64,000 bases of DNA, taken from the IMG/VR virus record IMGVR_UViG_3300022935_000005, positions 1-64,000 of that record. One strand, written 5' to 3'. Position numbers and translations under genes: made by a program. The DNA comes from a virus. This document shows, in pieces, positions 6,421-13,398 of the stretch. The notes beneath the pieces are model-generated. The model was not told where the DNA came from and did no database searches. It was given only the letters and a program-made list of their open reading frames with translations. Positions within the stretch are counted from its first letter, which is position 1, and every line of letters begins with the position of its first letter.

Positions 6421-7821
6421 ATGGCAGACAAGACGACCGCAACAGACGCTCCCTTTGAGCACGCCTCTGAAGAGGTAGCCAAGGCATTTGACCTTCAGCC
6501 TCACCTCGTTGGTATGATGCTGGAGGAGCCGTTCTACACTAAGGTCCTTCGAATCCTGACCAAGACCCGGACTCGGAAGATCCCGACCGCCGGAGTTATT
6601 GCGAAGGACGGGGACCTGCAGATGTACTGGAACGACCGGTTCATGGCGGCTCTGCCCGGTAAGCAGATTCGGGGAGTCCTCAAGCATGAGATGCTCCACC
6701 TCATCCTCGAACACACCACCACTCGTAAGTACGAGCCTCACAAGGTTTGGAACTACGCCACTGACTTGGCGATCAACAGCCACCTCATGGACGAGCTTCC
6801 TGAGTTTGGTCTCTTCCCGGGTAAGGCGTTTAAGCCGCTGACTGAGGAACAACAGGAGCGAATGGGTGAGGCAGCTGTCAAGCAGTACGAGGCAGTGTCC
6901 AAGAAGATTGAAAGCTTCCCAGCTGGGCAGGCTGCTGAGTGGTACTTCGCGCGGCTCATGGAAGATGATGAAGTCAAGGAAGCCATTGAGAACCCGAAGC
7001 AGAACGGTAAGAGTCTGGCTGATGCTCTCCGCGATGGTGATGTGACCATCAACGAGAACGGTCAGATTTGTGATGCTGACGGTAACCCTCTCCCCACTGT
7101 CCCTGGTACGCTGGATGACCATGACGGCTGGGGCGAAATGAGCGATGAAGACCGTGAGTACATCAAGGCCAAGGTCAAGCAGGCTGCTGGTGACGCTGCC
7201 AAGGAGTGCGACCAGAAGGGTAGCTGGGGTTCGGTACCTGCAGAACTGCGGAAGCAGATCAAGGCAGCACTGGTCAACGAAGTTCCCTGGCAGAAGATCC
7301 TTGACCGCTTCTGTGGTTACAGCCGACGGGCCAACCGGACCACGAGCTACAGCCGCCTTCACAGCACCATGGGTCGTTTGGTTCCCGGTGCCAAGCGTGG
7401 GTACACGAGCTCGGTGGCAGCTTACATTGACCAGTCCGGCTCAGTCAGCGATCGTGAGCTGGCCCTCTGCTTCGGCGAGCTGGCTAACCTGGCCAAGAAC
7501 ACTGAGTTCACCTGCTACCACTTCGACACCGAGGTGGATGAGAAGAGCAAGACGGTATGGAAGCGTAAGGGTCACCCTGCCAACCGGACTCGCTGCGGTG
7601 GTACGGACTTCGCTGCTCCGACCGAGCACGCTGGAAAGCACAAGCGGGAGTTCGACGGGTACATCATCCTGACCGACGGCTACGCTCCTGACCCGGGTCC
7701 GAGCCGGTTGCCCCGAGCTTGGGTGGTTACCCCTGACGGAGCAGTTCAGGACTGGATGTTCAACTACAAGAAGGACGTCATCGTAAAGATGACTTGGCCA
7801 AAGAGTCTGCAGGAGGCGTAA
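6421..7821 (+). CDS. DUF2201-type metallopeptidase/VWA protein, partner of the AAA+ ATPase
   Basis: The N-terminal domain carries a zincin motif HEMLH (residues 89-93, with H98 nearby), typical of the putative metallopeptidase domain of DUF2201 proteins. The C-terminal domain contains a VWA MIDAS motif DQSGS (337-341) and a later ILTDGY strand. The middle 180 residues are charged linker with helices. In bacteria this architecture is encoded next to a MoxR-type ATPase, as here (4949). The expected role is metal-dependent binding or cleavage of a protein partner driven by the ATPase; the target is unknown. Start is supported by CAGGAG and promoter P7. The stop overlaps the next start by one base. 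Confidence 0.85.
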   Translation: MADKTTATDAPFEHASEEVAKAFDLQPHLVGMMLEEPFYTKVLRILTKTRTRKIPTAGVIAKDGDLQMYWNDRFMAALPGKQIRGVLKHEMLHLILEHTTTRKYEPHKVWNYATDLAINSHLMDELPEFGLFPGKAFKPLTEEQQERMGEAAVKQYEAVSKKIESFPAGQAAEWYFARLMEDDEVKEAIENPKQNGKSLADALRDGDVTINENGQICDADGNPLPTVPGTLDDHDGWGEMSDEDREYIKAKVKQAAGDAAKECDQKGSWGSVPAELRKQIKAALVNEVPWQKILDRFCGYSRRANRTTSYSRLHSTMGRLVPGAKRGYTSSVAAYIDQSGSVSDRELALCFGELANLAKNTEFTCYHFDTEVDEKSKTVWKRKGHPANRTRCGGTDFAAPTEHAGKHKREFDGYIILTDGYAPDPGPSRLPRAWVVTPDGAVQDWMFNYKKDVIVKMTWPKSLQEA

Positions 7822-8129
7822 TGAAGTTTAAGAAGGCAAATGAACGAGTGGAATGTGCTGATGGATTCTCCATGAGTGTACAGGCAAGTGAACGCAGCTA
7901 CTGTACTCCACGTGACGACCAGGGACCCTATACTGCGGTAGAGGTAGGTTTCCCCTCCTCATATGATTACTACCTCCACGAATACGCTGAGACCCCGGAG
8001 GATCCAACGGGGACAGTATACGGTTGGGTACCAGCTGATACAGTTATGATGTGTATTGAAGCACATGGCGGCATGATCAGTGGAGAGCTTCCGCCGCTAG
8101 TAAAAACAGATTTTGAGAGCATCACATGA
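7821..8129 (+). CDS. Hypothetical protein (102 aa)
   Basis: Starts on the last base of the upstream stop (TAATG) after AGGAGG, so translation is coupled to the VWA protein. Contains several aromatic residues (SSYDYYLHEYAE) and a GWVPADTV segment. No family recognised. Its stop overlaps the next start as ATGA. Confidence 0.75.
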   Translation: MKFKKANERVECADGFSMSVQASERSYCTPRDDQGPYTAVEVGFPSSYDYYLHEYAETPEDPTGTVYGWVPADTVMMCIEAHGGMISGELPPLVKTDFESIT

Positions 8130-8470
8130 AAGTAGACGAAGAAAAAGTAGACATTGCCAGAATGTTCTGGATAGAGGACTGGGACAAGATGTCTGCCTTT
8201 GATACAGATATAGAGAACGTAGAGTGGCACGTCACAAACTGCATGACGTATCTCATCCAGCTCAGCGAAGAAGTGGTACCTCTATACAAGCCTCCGCCGA
8301 ACATAGAGCTAGAGGGAGACTGGAACGAGAGAGAGATGCTGACTCTATATAGAGACCTGCTTGAAGCGGCAGAGCGTCGGGGGTACGAACCAGATGCCGG
8401 GATGATCACCCGGATTCGGAAAGCTCTACCCCCGAAGCGTGTCCGGGTCCGGAGAGTTGTTCGGCCTTGA
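8126..8470 (+). CDS. Hypothetical acidic protein (114 aa)
   Basis: Coupled to the previous gene by an ATGA overlap. The N-terminal two-thirds are acidic and helical; the C-terminus is basic (RIRKALPPKRVRVRRVVRP), a bipolar charge pattern. No family recognised. Last gene of the VWA operon before a repeat-rich non-coding stretch. Confidence 0.7.
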   Translation: MKVDEEKVDIARMFWIEDWDKMSAFDTDIENVEWHVTNCMTYLIQLSEEVVPLYKPPPNIELEGDWNEREMLTLYRDLLEAAERRGYEPDAGMITRIRKALPPKRVRVRRVVRP

Positions 8471-8796
8471 GTTCCTGTATAGAGGGGGGCTGGTAAACAG
8501 GCCTGGTAAAATGTACAGAGGGGCCCCACTCCGAGCGAGAAAAAGTGGCCCAGATGGCCCCATCGGGGGCCCCTGAAAACAGGCCCCTTTTGGCCCCTTC
8601 TGGTGGCCCCCTGGAGCCTACTCAGTGGGCCTTTCTGGAGGGCATATGCCTAAGCGCGGTAAAAAATTTTTTCGGAGCGATTTTGAAAACCAAAAGCCCA
8701 AAATCCCAAAAAAAATTCTCGGGAAATTTTGAAAACGAAAAGGGTACCCCAAGAGAGAGACTCAACGCGGTACTAAAGAAAACGAAAGAAGAGCAC
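8471..8796. repeat. Repeat-rich stretch: seven GGCCC boxes and an A/T low-complexity tract
   Basis: GGCCC[CA] occurs at 8522, 8547, 8556, 8568, 8582, 8592 and 8605. Upstream lie two GTAnAGAGGGG boxes (near 8477 and at 8513). Downstream, 8661-8745 is a run of A and T tracts with a 17-base near-repeat, ATTTTGAAAACnAAAAG, at 8680 and 8726. A frame is open from 8545 into the next gene, but its composition here follows the repeats, so I treat the stretch as non-coding, possibly a protein-binding or replication-associated site. Confidence 0.5.
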
Positions 8797-9036
8797 ATGA
8801 ACAATCTCCACATCATTGCCAACTATCTATTCGATAACCCAGGAGCGCGGTACACGGATGTCACAAAGCACTTGTGCCAGGAGCGCGGAAAGGTATGGAG
8901 CAAAGGGCACTATACTCGGTACTTCACCAACCCGATCTACAGCTCAGGTCGCCGGTACGCTCACCACCTCTGGTGCAAGACCCCATGCGGTGGATGGATG
9001 TTGACATTGGAAGGATATGGATATGTCCGCAAGTAA
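8797..9036 (+). CDS. Hypothetical protein (79 aa), possibly DNA-binding
   Basis: ATG 8797 follows AAAGAAGAG. The same frame is open back to a GTG at 8545 and the protein may be longer. The core NYLFDNPGARYTDVTKHLCQERG resembles a winged-helix opening (helix, turn, recognition helix), followed by KGHYTRYFTNPIY and two cysteines. DNA-binding is a guess. Its end overlaps the next gene. Confidence 0.55.
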   Translation: MNNLHIIANYLFDNPGARYTDVTKHLCQERGKVWSKGHYTRYFTNPIYSSGRRYAHHLWCKTPCGGWMLTLEGYGYVRK

Positions 9037-9298
9037 GCTCATAGAGGTCGGAGATCTGGTCCGGTGGGGCTGGCCCCGCTTCCACAGCGATTCTCGCGTG
9101 GGAATCGTGACGCGAGTAGATATCAAACCTCGAGGCGCCGGATTCAGAGTGCCCAACCCGCGAGTCCGCTATGTTGTGCAGTGGTTCTACCCAGATGGAC
9201 AACCCAGCATCACTCAAGAGCACGTCTTCAACAATGAGATAACACGAGTCACAGAGGATCGAAATCCATGGCAAGACAAAACAGAGACTTCAAAGTAG
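9023..9298 (+). CDS. SH3/Tudor-like small protein A (91 aa)
   Basis: ATG 9023 has the better spacing from GGAAGG than the in-frame ATG 9017. The pattern is EVGDLVRWGW ... VGIVTRVDI ... YVVQWFYPDG, repeated in the next five genes: a first strand GDxV, a turn, GxVTxV, then VxW and Gly. This is the signature of a small SH3-like barrel. First of a tandem set of six such genes overlapping or abutting one another. Function unknown. Confidence 0.7.
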   Translation: MSASKLIEVGDLVRWGWPRFHSDSRVGIVTRVDIKPRGAGFRVPNPRVRYVVQWFYPDGQPSITQEHVFNNEITRVTEDRNPWQDKTETSK

Positions 9299-9534
9299 GA
9301 GACATTGTCCAGTGGGCTCCACCGATCGGCGGCGCCAACTCCGGTCACGTCTTTAGAGATGCAGTGGGTCTTATTGTAGGTGTCAAGTACCCAGACCCCG
9401 ACTCACAGCGTAACGAATGGGCAGACCCTCACATGTGGTACACAGTCCAGTGGTTCAGAGACGGCATTGCATCGGGTCGACCAGATCACATCGTTGAACA
9501 CCACATTCAGAGAGTTCGAGATGACGCACCATAG
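9268..9534 (+). CDS. SH3/Tudor-like small protein B (88 aa)
   Basis: Overlaps the previous gene by 31 bases. Contains KVGDIVQWAPP ... VGLIVGVKYP ... YTVQWFRDG and a final EHHIQRVRDD. The same ordered pattern as protein A, so the two are probably paralogues. No catalytic residues seen. Confidence 0.7.
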   Translation: MARQNRDFKVGDIVQWAPPIGGANSGHVFRDAVGLIVGVKYPDPDSQRNEWADPHMWYTVQWFRDGIASGRPDHIVEHHIQRVRDDAP

Positions 9535-9817
9535 CAAGCTCAGCATCGGCGCGGGAGACACAGTGGTCCGGGTTCATGAGCAGGAAGACACCGATCCCTA
9601 CCCAGGACTCGTTATCAGGCGGGTAGAACCTCGTGAACTCTTGAGTATGGTGTTTGGAGAGGGAGATGACTTCGAAATGGGGGAAGCTCTATGGATGCGA
9701 GATGCAGCATCTGGTCTAGAGGAGTATTCGGGTGAATGGGTCCGCTATGAAGTCCTTTGGCCGGATGGTCGGTTCTCGATCGAATCGATCGCCCAAATCA
9801 GGAAGGCATATTCGTGA
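9521..9817 (+). CDS. SH3/Tudor-like small protein C (98 aa)
   Basis: ATG 9521 lies inside the end of protein B (14-base overlap). Contains GAGDTVVRVHE ... YPGLVIRRVEP ... VRYEVLWPDGRFSIESI. An acidic insert (LSMVFGEGDDFEMGEALW) separates the strands. Third tandem family member. Confidence 0.7.
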   Translation: MTHHSKLSIGAGDTVVRVHEQEDTDPYPGLVIRRVEPRELLSMVFGEGDDFEMGEALWMRDAASGLEEYSGEWVRYEVLWPDGRFSIESIAQIRKAYS

Positions 9818-10017
9818 TCGGTGTGGGAGACATTGTCTGCGTTGACGGAGATCTACTGGGTACAGCAATGGGACTCGGTCTTGTTACCCGGGTTTGTGAG
9901 TCTCGCTTTTCTAATTCATGTACTCGGTTTGTAGACGTCCTCTGGGCCTCGGGTGATATGTTCAAGGATGTTGATATGAACGTGCTGTTGCTTGTGCATT
10001 CTGCCGGCAGCCCGTGA
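9814..10017 (+). CDS. SH3/Tudor-like small protein D (67 aa)
   Basis: GTG 9814 overlaps the upstream stop as GTGA and is preceded by AGGAAGG at 7 bases; an upstream ATG at 9757 in the same frame has no site. Contains VGDIVCVDGD ... GLGLVTRVCE ... FVDVLWASGD, matching the family in order and spacing. Confidence 0.7.
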   Translation: MIGVGDIVCVDGDLLGTAMGLGLVTRVCESRFSNSCTRFVDVLWASGDMFKDVDMNVLLLVHSAGSP

Positions 10018-10039
10018 CCTGCTAGTATACTTAAATGTT

Positions 10040-10276
10040 ATGGACACCGACTCACGCTATTCTGATGTTATCATTGGCTCACTTGTTGACCATCCGGTCT
10101 ACGGCCCGGGGCTGATCACTGCTGTCACGACCGAACCCGCATTTGCGACGCGCCAAAGCACGCATCGTCCCGATTACATCATTGTCTGTAGCGTCCTATG
10201 GAACACGGGTGAGTTGCAAACTGGCTGGCCCGCCAACCGGCTCGTCGATTACCTTGTGTTAACGTCGATTATCTAG
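10040..10276 (+). CDS. SH3/Tudor-like small protein E (78 aa), leaderless
   Basis: TATACT at 10026-10031 ends eight bases before this ATG and no ribosome-binding site is present, so the mRNA is probably leaderless. The protein has IIGSLVDHPVYGPGLITAV followed by VCSVLWNTGEL: here the first strand carries the HPxxGxG motif of UvrD-type Tudor tails. Confidence 0.65.
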   Translation: MDTDSRYSDVIIGSLVDHPVYGPGLITAVTTEPAFATRQSTHRPDYIIVCSVLWNTGELQTGWPANRLVDYLVLTSII

Positions 10277-10293
10277 AGCGTATACTTAACGAT

Positions 10294-10575
10294 ATGGCAA
10301 AGGAAACTGTATTCTCCCCGCGCGGTGCTCTGCACCGGAACCTTGTTGGGTGCATCATCGTTCATCCGCACTTGGGTCACGGGCTCGTCACGAGCACGGA
10401 TCGCTACTGGACTGAAGTCCGGCAACAGCGACGTCAAGTCTGGACTGTTCTCTGGTCTGAGACCGGTACCGCTGAAGATGTTGACGAACGCATCATGCAA
10501 CACTGCATGATCATTGACGACGGAGACGGCGCTAAAGAGTGGGGTTCATGGGCCGAGGTTGTAGGTCACAAGTGA
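10294..10575 (+). CDS. SH3/Tudor-like small protein F (93 aa), leaderless
   Basis: TATACT at 10281-10286 lies seven bases before the ATG, the same arrangement as protein E. The protein contains GCIIVHPHLGHGLVTS ... VWTVLWSETG, then an acidic C-terminal helix. Last of the tandem family, followed by a hairpin. Confidence 0.65.
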   Translation: MAKETVFSPRGALHRNLVGCIIVHPHLGHGLVTSTDRYWTEVRQQRRQVWTVLWSETGTAEDVDERIMQHCMIIDDGDGAKEWGSWAEVVGHK

Positions 10576-10581
10576 CCCTCT

Positions 10582-10596
10582 GAGACCCGCGGTCTC
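10582..10596. terminator. Short hairpin between convergent genes
   Basis: GAGACC and GGTCTC pair perfectly around CGC. There is no T run on either side, so this is a weak or factor-dependent terminator at best. It separates the + strand array from the convergent gene at 10612-10890. Confidence 0.35.
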
Positions 10597-10611
10597 GAGA
10601 CATGATTGAGT

Positions 10612-10890
10612 CTAAGGTCGGCGAGTCCCGGGACGACTGGAGATGACTCTGAAGCGTGCCTTGGCACGGAGCTTCTCACCTGTTCGCGGGTGAGTCAAGT
10701 CAATTTCTCCCTTGAGTTCCGAGTCTCTATCTGGATCTGACATCATGATTCTGGATATCTGCGCCTGTATTTCACTCATTTGCTTTTTGAGCGCCTTGTC
10801 AATTGTGATGACGCTCCGCACTACGAAGGCAAGTCCCCCGGTGATCATGATGGCAATAGCATAGACCGTTAATTCAAAACCCATATCCAT
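10612..10890 (-). CDS. Small membrane protein (92 aa)
   Basis: Start at 10890 preceded on the minus strand by AAAGGATACCCT; longer upstream frames lack a site. One hydrophobic segment near residues 5-25 (ELTVYAIAIMITGGLAFVV) is followed by a helical cytoplasmic part and a basic C-terminus ending RPGTRRP. First of only three minus-strand genes in the window. CATACT near 10926 on this strand may be its -10. Function unknown. Confidence 0.6.
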   Translation of the reverse strand: MDMGFELTVYAIAIMITGGLAFVVRSVITIDKALKKQMSEIQAQISRIMMSDPDRDSELKGEIDLTHPRTGEKLRAKARFRVISSRPGTRRP

Positions 10891-11205
10891 AGGGTATCCT
10901 TTCACAACCGATCTACCTTTAAGTATGGTGACTGGATGTATTGTGATTTCTCTTGGAGTGCGATCCGAGCAAGAAGGCACGCCTTCGGCGCGAGGATGCA
11001 CCCATGAAACGCAAAAAGTGGGTGTGCCGAAAACGCGTCCCGCGTTATTCACTGTTTCCAAAAAAACGCGTGTGTCCGGCGCCGACGCGCCGATAAATGA
11101 GAAAACCCACTTCACTCTCCGGCGGTGCCATTGTATGAGGGTGGGAAAGGTAACAACGTGGGTTTGACTATTATAATAGAGCTGTAATCGTTGAGGAGGA
11201 GGCGG
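10891..11205. other. Intergenic stretch at the GC transition
   Basis: No convincing gene. It holds a 30-codon, very basic frame at 11004-11096 with a weak GAGG site, an inverted repeat AAACCCAC (11103-11110)/GTGGGTTT (11157-11164), and a 12-base palindrome CTATTATAATAG at 11168-11179 that may be a -10 region for the next gene. G+C content falls sharply across this stretch. Confidence 0.4.
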
Positions 11206-11212
11206 ATGGGTC

Positions 11213-11419
11213 GTGTTGGAGCGAATCAAGAAGATCAACAAGACGTTCGCTGTAATATCTATAATAGTTGCTGTCTGGTTGCACATGTACGTAAAATCAA
11301 TCAAGCAACAGAGCGATGATGCTGTATATTTAGAAAAACAACCAGGATGGAGAAATCAAAATGTCCAACAAAATCAATGCAACCCAGTTGAGAAATCTGA
11401 TCATGGAAGTGCTAAATGA
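11213..11419 (+). CDS. Possible small membrane protein (68 aa)
   Basis: GTG start ten bases after GAGGAGGAGG. The segment TFAVISIIVAVWLHMYV is a clear membrane span. The last 19 residues overlap the start of the next gene in another frame and look unstructured, so the frame might be accidental at its end. No family recognised. Confidence 0.4.
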   Translation: MLERIKKINKTFAVISIIVAVWLHMYVKSIKQQSDDAVYLEKQPGWRNQNVQQNQCNPVEKSDHGSAK

Positions 11420-11726
11420 AGAAGCACACGAAGAAGGCGAGCACAATGAGCTAGACGAGATGGACGCTGCCATGCCCATGCCAAAGGGCGATGCTGAGCG
11501 ACTACCTGTCGGCACTCGTGTTACGCACCCTGAATGGGGCGCCGGTGAAGTCGTCGGTCATGGAGACCATGAGTTCGATCACCTTGTTCGATGGGACAAG
11601 CTTCCTAACCGCGATCGTCTTGCTCACAGATTCCAGCTTATTCCTGAGAGCGTTGGTAATGATGATTTGAATGAGTCAGCTGACCTTGCACGTTGGCGTA
11701 AGCTAGCAGGCATTCTAGTAGATTGA
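11361..11726 (+). CDS. Tagged protein with Tudor-like domain (121 aa)
   Basis: The N-terminus INATQLRNLIMEVLNEE is a divergent copy of the MKITKxQLRRIIxE tag seen at 12976, 13399 and 13678. After an acidic, His-rich linker comes a Tudor/SH3-like unit: VGTRVTHPEWGAGEVVGHG ... HLVRWDKLP ... FQLIPE (residues about 49-95), the same HPxxGxG pattern as the early-region proteins at 1185, 10040 and 10294. The C-terminus is helical. I infer a virion-internal protein carrying a nucleic-acid or polymerase-binding barrel; not proven. Confidence 0.75.
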   Translation: MSNKINATQLRNLIMEVLNEEAHEEGEHNELDEMDAAMPMPKGDAERLPVGTRVTHPEWGAGEVVGHGDHEFDHLVRWDKLPNRDRLAHRFQLIPESVGNDDLNESADLARWRKLAGILVD

Positions 11727-11977
11727 TGGTCTCGTCTTTCTATTGCGTCTGGTACAAAGATGCCAGTGTCAATAAGGAGACGTGCGTCGGAGCATGCTCT
11801 ACTTGGGATGAGGCAAGAAGTCTCGCTGGGCGCCTCTACACGGTAAAGAAAAAGATAGACGATTCAGAAAATCTCTCTACTGGTATTTTTCTCTTCTCTC
11901 CCGGCGAACTTTATACAGCGCGATCTCCCAAAAGGTGGCAGATAATGCCGCTGCTGACCAGCAATACACAGCCTTAG
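11726..11977 (+). CDS. Hypothetical protein (83 aa)
   Basis: ATG overlaps the previous stop (TGATG). Contains FYCVWYKDASVNKETCVGACSTWDEARSLAGRLYTVKKK, a strand-helix-strand layout with four cysteines. No family recognised; no N-terminal tag. Confidence 0.6.
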   Translation: MVSSFYCVWYKDASVNKETCVGACSTWDEARSLAGRLYTVKKKIDDSENLSTGIFLFSPGELYTARSPKRWQIMPLLTSNTQP

Positions 11978-12019
11978 ATTATATTTACTATTAGTATCTA
12001 CGCACGGGAGATTTTTTAT

Positions 12020-12973
12020 ATGCGCAACTCAAGAGACAAGATTCGAAAGATCATTGCTGAACAGCTCGAGATTGAGCTTGAAAAGCTTGAAGACTTAGAG
12101 GCTACGGAAGATGCCTGGGCCGGCGGAGAAAACCTCGTCCACGACCTCGACCATTCTAAGATCACTGGTGGTGAATCGAACGTTGCGAGTCCAGAGACTC
12201 TAGAGATTATTGTCGCAGAGGTCCGGCGGCGTATCCAAGAGATGCAGGCTCATTCAAGGCCTGGAGATCTAAAACAGCCCCGGCCAGAAGAGACTGAATT
12301 TCCTGTTGTGGTTGGTTACTCCATCAACGGTCAACCCCAGTCAGAGATCGCATATGACGACGAAGAGTTAACTCAAATTTTAGATTACCTCGCGCCGTTA
12401 AGTCCTGGCGCAAAGCAGATCCCCTACAGTATAGATTCACTCAGCGATGTAGAAGCAGCTGACGTTCCTGTTGGTTCTAGAATTGAGCGCTATTCAGAGG
12501 CAAAGGATCAGAACAAGGACGGCAAGAACGATTTCGAAGATGTCAAGATTGCCAGAATGCGTGCTTCTGGTATGTCCGACGCCGAGATCAAGAAGAAACA
12601 TCCAGAGCTCTTTGAGGAAAGTGTTGTGCACAAACAACTTAGAAAGATCATCAGGGAAGCTATCATGGCAGAAAGTGGTATAGACGCAAATAAGCGAGCC
12701 GTTGAATTGTTAAATAGAGACTATGACGTTATTTCTGATGACACTAGCTACCCTTATGGTCGCTACCGCGGGGATGTTAGGCAGAAGACTGTATACGCCA
12801 GAAAAGACGGGCAGCCTGTTCCAGAAGCAGATATTAATCTTCTTAAAACCCGGGATGCTAAGGTTCGGGAAGCAGGTGGCTCAATGGCAGCTCTATCTGG
12901 AGTCTACACATCGAAAGTCTCCAGTGATGGACTCCAGATTATTGTAGATTATTATAGACACACGGCGGGGTAA
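12020..12973 (+). CDS. Two-unit tagged protein (317 aa)
   Basis: Two copies of the tag occur: MRNSRDKIRKIIAEQLEIE at the N-terminus and VVHKQLRKIIREAIMAES at about residue 209. Between them lies an acidic region, then a calcium-loop-like DQNKDGKNDFEDVKIARMRASGMSDAEIKKKHPELF (about 168-203). The part after the second tag (about 95 residues) reads as an independent beta-alpha unit (DDTSYPYGRYRGDVRQKTVYARKDGQPV). The internal tag contains IIRE followed by A, a good match to a T4-type prohead-protease site, so the protein may be cut in two. Start chosen at 12020 with GGGAG upstream. Confidence 0.75.
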   Translation: MRNSRDKIRKIIAEQLEIELEKLEDLEATEDAWAGGENLVHDLDHSKITGGESNVASPETLEIIVAEVRRRIQEMQAHSRPGDLKQPRPEETEFPVVVGYSINGQPQSEIAYDDEELTQILDYLAPLSPGAKQIPYSIDSLSDVEAADVPVGSRIERYSEAKDQNKDGKNDFEDVKIARMRASGMSDAEIKKKHPELFEESVVHKQLRKIIREAIMAESGIDANKRAVELLNRDYDVISDDTSYPYGRYRGDVRQKTVYARKDGQPVPEADINLLKTRDAKVREAGGSMAALSGVYTSKVSSDGLQIIVDYYRHTAG

Positions 12974-12975
12974 TC

Positions 12976-13395
12976 ATGAAGATCACAAGAACACAGATTA
13001 GAAATATTCTACAAGAAGCAATGGGTCAAGATGGAGTGTTTCCTGATCTAAGCCACCCTCTGATTGCTCCCTATGCTGACAAAATGCAGGGTCCTATTAA
13101 GGGCCGAGAAGGTAAGTGGTTCGTAGAATACCAGAGCTACAAGTACAATGCTGGTGGTCAAAGCGATCAAGGTATTACTGTATACCTCCTCCCTGATGGT
13201 AAATACACTGCTCGAGTTGGGGGTAACTTTAACAATACGATCTCTGGTCGTATAGGGAAGGATTTTGACGATCCAGAAAGTGCTATCGAAGCTGCCCTTA
13301 ACTCAGGCCCTTCAGCTACCGGCCCAACAGCCGCAGAGCTTCTCAAGAAGGTCGGCGAAAAAGTCTCCACTCGCGGATACATAGGACAGGATTAA
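12976..13395 (+). CDS. Tagged virion-type protein (139 aa)
   Basis: Begins MKITRTQIRNILQEAM: the tag, ending LQE-A like a T4 prohead-protease cleavage site. The rest is a mixed fold with WFVEYQSYKYN ... GITVYLLPDGKYTARVGG and a C-terminal helix. Two bases separate it from the preceding gene. No known domain. Confidence 0.75.
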   Translation: MKITRTQIRNILQEAMGQDGVFPDLSHPLIAPYADKMQGPIKGREGKWFVEYQSYKYNAGGQSDQGITVYLLPDGKYTARVGGNFNNTISGRIGKDFDDPESAIEAALNSGPSATGPTAAELLKKVGEKVSTRGYIGQD

Positions 13396-13398
13396 ATC

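Noticed and set aside
4925-7362. Long minus-strand frames (303 and 332 aa) opposite the AAA+ and VWA genes
   Set aside because: They mirror genes with complete Walker, HExxH and MIDAS motifs and have no ribosome-binding site. They are antisense shadows of biased codons.
8522-8610. CRISPR-like array
   Set aside because: The repeated units are only 5-6 bases with irregular spacing (5 to 25 bases) and no conserved longer repeat; no Cas gene besides the isolated Cas4-like nuclease is present.
8545-8796. N-terminal extension of the gene at 8797
   Set aside because: The frame is open, but the peptide follows the GGCCC boxes and A/T tracts and has no protein-like character. I annotated the shorter gene but mention the alternative.
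10612-11304. A 230-aa minus-strand protein starting at 11304
   Set aside because: Only the last 92 residues have a good ribosome-binding site, a clean membrane segment and phage-like character; the longer part crosses an intergenic region.
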